This document shows positions 6,969-10,368 of a stretch of DNA of 10,368 bases, in pieces (within the stretch, counting starts at the first letter, position 1; each line of letters begins with the position of its first letter). Source of the DNA: Wuchereria bancrofti (taxonomy: Eukaryota; Nematoda; Chromadorea; Rhabditida; Onchocercidae); the NCBI GenBank assembly GCA_005281725.1, contig SSBO01000124.1, positions 1 to 10,368 of the forward strand. The letters run 5' to 3'. A program made the translations under genes and the position numbers. A model generated the notes under the pieces. That model ran no database searches. It was given only the letters and a program-made list of their open reading frames with translations, and had not been told where the DNA came from.

Positions 6969-8080
6969 TTATTAAACCCTAACAGACACTTTCCGGTGTG
7001 CTTGTTTTTTGCTAAGCATTATTGCAAAATACTTTCAACATTACTGTAAGCAATCTAAAATTAGAAAATACAAAACATACTAGAATGGTACTGGGAATTC
7101 ACAATAGTTCAAATTTCCTTTCCTTCCAGTAACATGCATTATGCAGATAAATGTAACTTAAATCAAACATTTATTAGAATGTAAAATTTAACTGAATTAT
7201 ACTGTCACTAGAAGTACGAGGAATTGAGTTTCTCTTCTGACAGCCGACCTCAATATTCCTTTCAAGGAGGAAACAACAAATTAATGGTAAGAGCGGGGAG
7301 CTTAATTTAAAGAGTTTGAAAACTCTGGCTCTTCACGATGAATTAAAATAAAAAGATGATATACCATTGTAACGGAAGTGCCAAAGATGATTATCTTAAA
7401 TATCGGAAGCATATGACGGGAGTTACCATTGCGCACACACAGTCGCCATAACGAGCTTATTGATAGATACGATGCTTCACTACTATCTTTGCTCCTTTAG
7501 ACCTTTAAATCTTTCATCACTAACGGAAGCACTGTCTGAAAGAATTTCAATTTTCAAATTTCATTTCCAGTCTTTTCTCACAGTTTACGTTTTAATGACG
7601 TAGAAATTAATCATACATAGGGGAGAAAGTGCGCTTTAGATAAGCGTTTATTGGGAACGACCCAAATCGCATGAAATTGAAGCTAAGAAATCACTCGGTC
7701 ACTCACACCACCACTACACAACAAAAATTCACAGATTACAGTTTGAAGAAGTAGAGTTTGACAAGGCAGAATGGAAGATGGGGAGGCGTTAGAGACGAGG
7801 GCAAAGAAATGATATAATGTAAGAGAATGAGGGTAGCAGACTTATAAACATTTCTAAACAGTCTAGCAGTATAATTTGAAAAAACTGCGAATATATAGTT
7901 GATAGTAGGCTAATAAAATTGGTGAGATATTCGTTGAGAGATATTGAGGTTGATGGAATAGTGTGGAGCAGTGAGGATACAGTGCAGTGATGGAGAGTGG
8001 GGTGACTCAGAAGGAAAGCAATTACGGTTTGACGTAGAATTCGGTTGCGGCTGATGAAAGCTTTCAAATATTGATTAATT

Positions 8081-8132
8081 CAGGAATATGAACCGGATGT
8101 GGGCAATTAGATCAGAAATATAAACCGGATGT
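8081..8132 (+). repeat. Imperfect direct repeat pair ending AACCGGATGT
   Basis: CAGGAATATGAACCGGATGT (8081-8100) and CAGAAATATAAACCGGATGT (8113-8132) agree at 18 of 20 bases and are spaced 32 bases apart start to start. The pair is repeated at 9795-9846 in copy 2. Confidence 0.8.
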
Positions 8133-8142
8133 AAAGTAGGTG

Positions 8143-8166
8143 GAAGACCAATTTCCGGTGGTCTTC
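8143..8166. repeat. Hairpin, 8-bp perfect stem
   Basis: GAAGACCA (8143-8150) pairs exactly with TGGTCTTC (8159-8166) around the loop ATTTCCGG. It directly follows the AACCGGATGT repeats. No run of T or A follows that would suggest a terminator. A copy lies at 9857-9880. Confidence 0.75.
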
Positions 8167-8247
8167 TGCTTAATGTTTTCGTTAGAATTATTCTAAAATT
8201 GAATAAAAATACAATTTGAAAAAGCAGCTTGAATGAAATTTCGTTTA

Positions 8248-8248
8248 N
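8248..8248. other. Single N at the repeat junction (assembly joint)
   Basis: The only ambiguous base in the window lies exactly between the last base of repeat copy 1 (8247) and the first base of copy 2 (8249). A lone N at such a place is what a scaffolder leaves when two contigs overlap but were not merged. Confidence 0.9.
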
Positions 8249-9961
8249 TTCATGTATTTCTATAGTTCATATATCCACAGGCTTTATGAAAAGATCAAAA
8301 GAATTCTAGAAGTCATGTAGATCTTAAATATAGGAACAAAAAAAGTGCAGTTTTGAATTCTGTAAGTTCATTCTTTCCAGAATTTTAAATTTAAAAAGCT
8401 GAAAGAATTGAAATTTTGGAATATGATATATATGAGATATAATTTGATGTGCAATAATACAAAAGAAAGTTACGTAAACATATCCACAACATCATAAACA
8501 GTGTAACAAACTCTTTTCACATTAGGACAAAGCTGTAATTCAATTAGATAACGGATCTGCTGACCTTGAATAACGGCAATCCCATAACTTTGGTCTTCCA
8601 CAAATATTGTCCAGTCCAGTGACAGATAATACAGAAGCTTAATGTATGAAATCAGGATTACTTCCTCATATTGTATAACTCTTTATTAAACCCTAACAGA
8701 CACTTTCCGGTGTGCTTGTTTTTTGCTAAGCATTATTGCAAAATACTTTCAACATTACTGTAAGCAATCTAAAATTAGAAAATACAAAACATACTAGAAT
8801 GGTACTGGGAATTCACAATAGTTCAAATTTCCTTTCCTTCCAGTAACATGCATTATGCAGATAAATGTAACTTAAATCAAACATTTATTAGAATGTAAAA
8901 TTTAACTGAATTATACTGTCACTAGAAGTACGAGGAATTGAGTTTCTCTTCTGACAGCCGACCTCAATATTCCTTTCAAGGAGGAAACAACAAATTAATG
9001 GTAAGAGCGGGGAGCTTAATTTAAAGAGTTTGAAAACTCTGGCTCTTCACGATGAATTAAAATAAAAAGATGATATACCATTGTAACGGAAGTGCCAAAG
9101 ATGATTATCTTAAATATCGGAAGCATATGACGGGAGTTACCATTGCGCACACACAGTCGCCATAACGAGCTTATTGATAGATACGATGCTTCACTACTAT
9201 CTTTGCTCCTTTAGACCTTTAAATCTTTCATCACTAACGGAAGCACTGTCTGAAAGAATTTCAATTTTCAAATTTCATTTCCAGTCTTTTCTCACAGTTT
9301 ACGTTTTAATGACGTAGAAATTAATCATACATAGGGGAGAAAGTGCGCTTTAGATAAGCGTTTATTGGGAACGACCCAAATCGCATGAAATTGAAGCTAA
9401 GAAATCACTCGGTCACTCACACCACCACTACACAACAAAAATTCACAGATTACAGTTTGAAGAAGTAGAGTTTGACAAGGCAGAATGGAAGATGGGGAGG
9501 CGTTAGAGACGAGGGCAAAGAAATGATATAATGTAAGAGAATGAGGGTAGCAGACTTATAAACATTTCTAAACAGTCTAGCAGTATAATTTGAAAAAACT
9601 GCGAATATATAGTTGATAGTAGGCTAATAAAATTGGTGAGATATTCGTTGAGAGATATTGAGGTTGATGGAATAGTGTGGAGCAGTGAGGATACAGTGCA
9701 GTGATGGAGAGTGGGGTGACTCAGAAGGAAAGCAATTACGGTTTGACGTAGAATTCGGTTGCGGCTGATGAAAGCTTTCAAATATTGATTAATTCAGGAA
9801 TATGAACCGGATGTGGGCAATTAGATCAGAAATATAAACCGGATGTAAAGTAGGTGGAAGACCAATTTCCGGTGGTCTTCTGCTTAATGTTTTCGTTAGA
9901 ATTATTCTAAAATTGAATAAAAATACAATTTGAAAAAGCAGCTTGAATGAAATTTCGTTTA
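8249..9961 (+). repeat. 1713-base direct repeat, copy 2
   Basis: This is the second copy of 6535-8247, apparently identical, beginning one base after the N. Unlike copy 1, which abuts the N, copy 2 runs on into unique sequence (CTAGAGCTTATAAAG) at 9962. If the duplication is an assembly artefact, the true order is 6535-8247 followed directly by 9962 onward. Confidence 0.95.
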
Positions 9962-10368
9962 CTAGAGCTTATAAAGTGCAATAATTTTATTGAATATATC
10001 TTTTCTTGGAAATTTTATCAAACTGGTAGGATTAAATTAGAATTGATTTTAAACAAATTTGGAATGAAACTGAAACAAGTTATTAACCTAATTATTATTT
10101 TAATTGTATCGTTGAGAATAAGATAATTGAACTGAATGCTTCTAATAACAATTATTGACGCTAACATCAATGTTTTCAACTTAAAAGAATCTCGAATTTC
10201 TAGAATGTTTAAATTTTTTCCTTTTGCTGAAAGTTATTCATTGACTTTTTTTTTGCGTGGAAGATGAGAAGAGGAAGAAGAGAAGGTTTATTTGGATGCT
10301 TTGAAGGGAACAGCCGGCTTAAAATATTTAAAGCATAGGGAAGGGGAATGGAAATGCACTTTTTAATG
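9962..10368. other. AT-rich tail with no recognised feature
   Basis: I see no gene, RNA or repeat here. A run of nine T at about 10243-10251 is followed by a purine-rich stretch (GAGAAGAGGAAGAAGAGAAGG, from about 10266). Neither is enough for a functional call. Confidence 0.6.

Larger units (their letters stand above)
6535..8247 (+). repeat. 1713-base direct repeat, copy 1
   Basis: From TTCATGTATTTC to TTTCGTTTA this segment recurs at 8249-9961 with a constant offset of 1714 bases. The lines I compared are the same base for base, and a 92-codon open frame sits at matching places with an identical translation. I recognise no gene in it. It contains a 70-codon open stretch without ATG (6756-6968, minus), one copy of the 21-nt dispersed repeat, and near its end two AACCGGATGT-bearing direct repeats (8081-8100 and 8113-8132) followed by a hairpin (8143-8166). 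No terminal inverted repeats, LTR-like ends or target-site duplications flank the pair. Confidence 0.95.

Noticed and set aside
7789..8067. 92-codon minus-strand open frame, repeated at 9503-9781
   Set aside because: It is low-complexity, rich in S, L and I, matches no family I know, and its duplicate is explained by the 1.7-kb repeat, not by gene amplification.
8081..8132. CRISPR-like array
   Set aside because: There are only two repeats with an unrelated 12-base gap, in a eukaryotic context, and no associated genes.

Overview
This looks like AT-rich eukaryotic DNA, most likely from a nematode and perhaps a filarial one. The reasons are a BEL/Pao retrotransposon remnant, short introns of roughly 45-400 bases with GT..AG ends, and two host-gene copies with intron-exon structure that read as recognisable animal proteins. 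The species assignment is an inference. I found no intact protein-coding gene. Nearly everything recognisable is broken, so the window reads as a gene graveyard.

Left (1-1801, + strand): a decayed BEL/Pao LTR-retrotransposon body. In order it holds a Gag DUF1759-like region, three Gag zinc knuckles, a DUF1758-type aspartic protease with a D-I-G-S active-site motif, then an abrupt jump to the end of the RNase H / Pao (A17) region. The whole reverse transcriptase is missing, as are the integrase and both LTRs. Several stops and frame changes interrupt it, and one stop sits inside a perfect 16-bp-arm palindrome.

Middle (1915-6428, - strand): two consecutive degenerate genes in the same orientation. 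WDR36/UTP21 (U3 snoRNP / SSU processome WD-repeat protein) runs about 6428 to 3807. ABCF1 (ribosome-associated ABC-F ATPase) runs about 3210 (perhaps 3294) to 1915. Both keep introns and mostly good splice sites, so they are unprocessed copies, not retrocopies. Each has several in-frame stops and frameshifts, and each is truncated: WDR36 lacks its N-terminal half and ABCF1 lacks most of both nucleotide-binding domains.

Right (6535-9961): a segment of 1713 bases present twice in direct tandem, apparently identical, with a single N exactly at the joint (8248). This is best explained as an unresolved contig overlap in the assembly. The repeated segment has no gene I recognise. The tail (9962-10368) is featureless AT-rich sequence.

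The genes do not form a working pathway. Unprocessed, decaying copies of conserved genes beside Pao debris are what one expects of a non-recombining, decaying region such as a Y chromosome or a pericentromeric duplication. That is a hypothesis that can be tested by male/female read depth.
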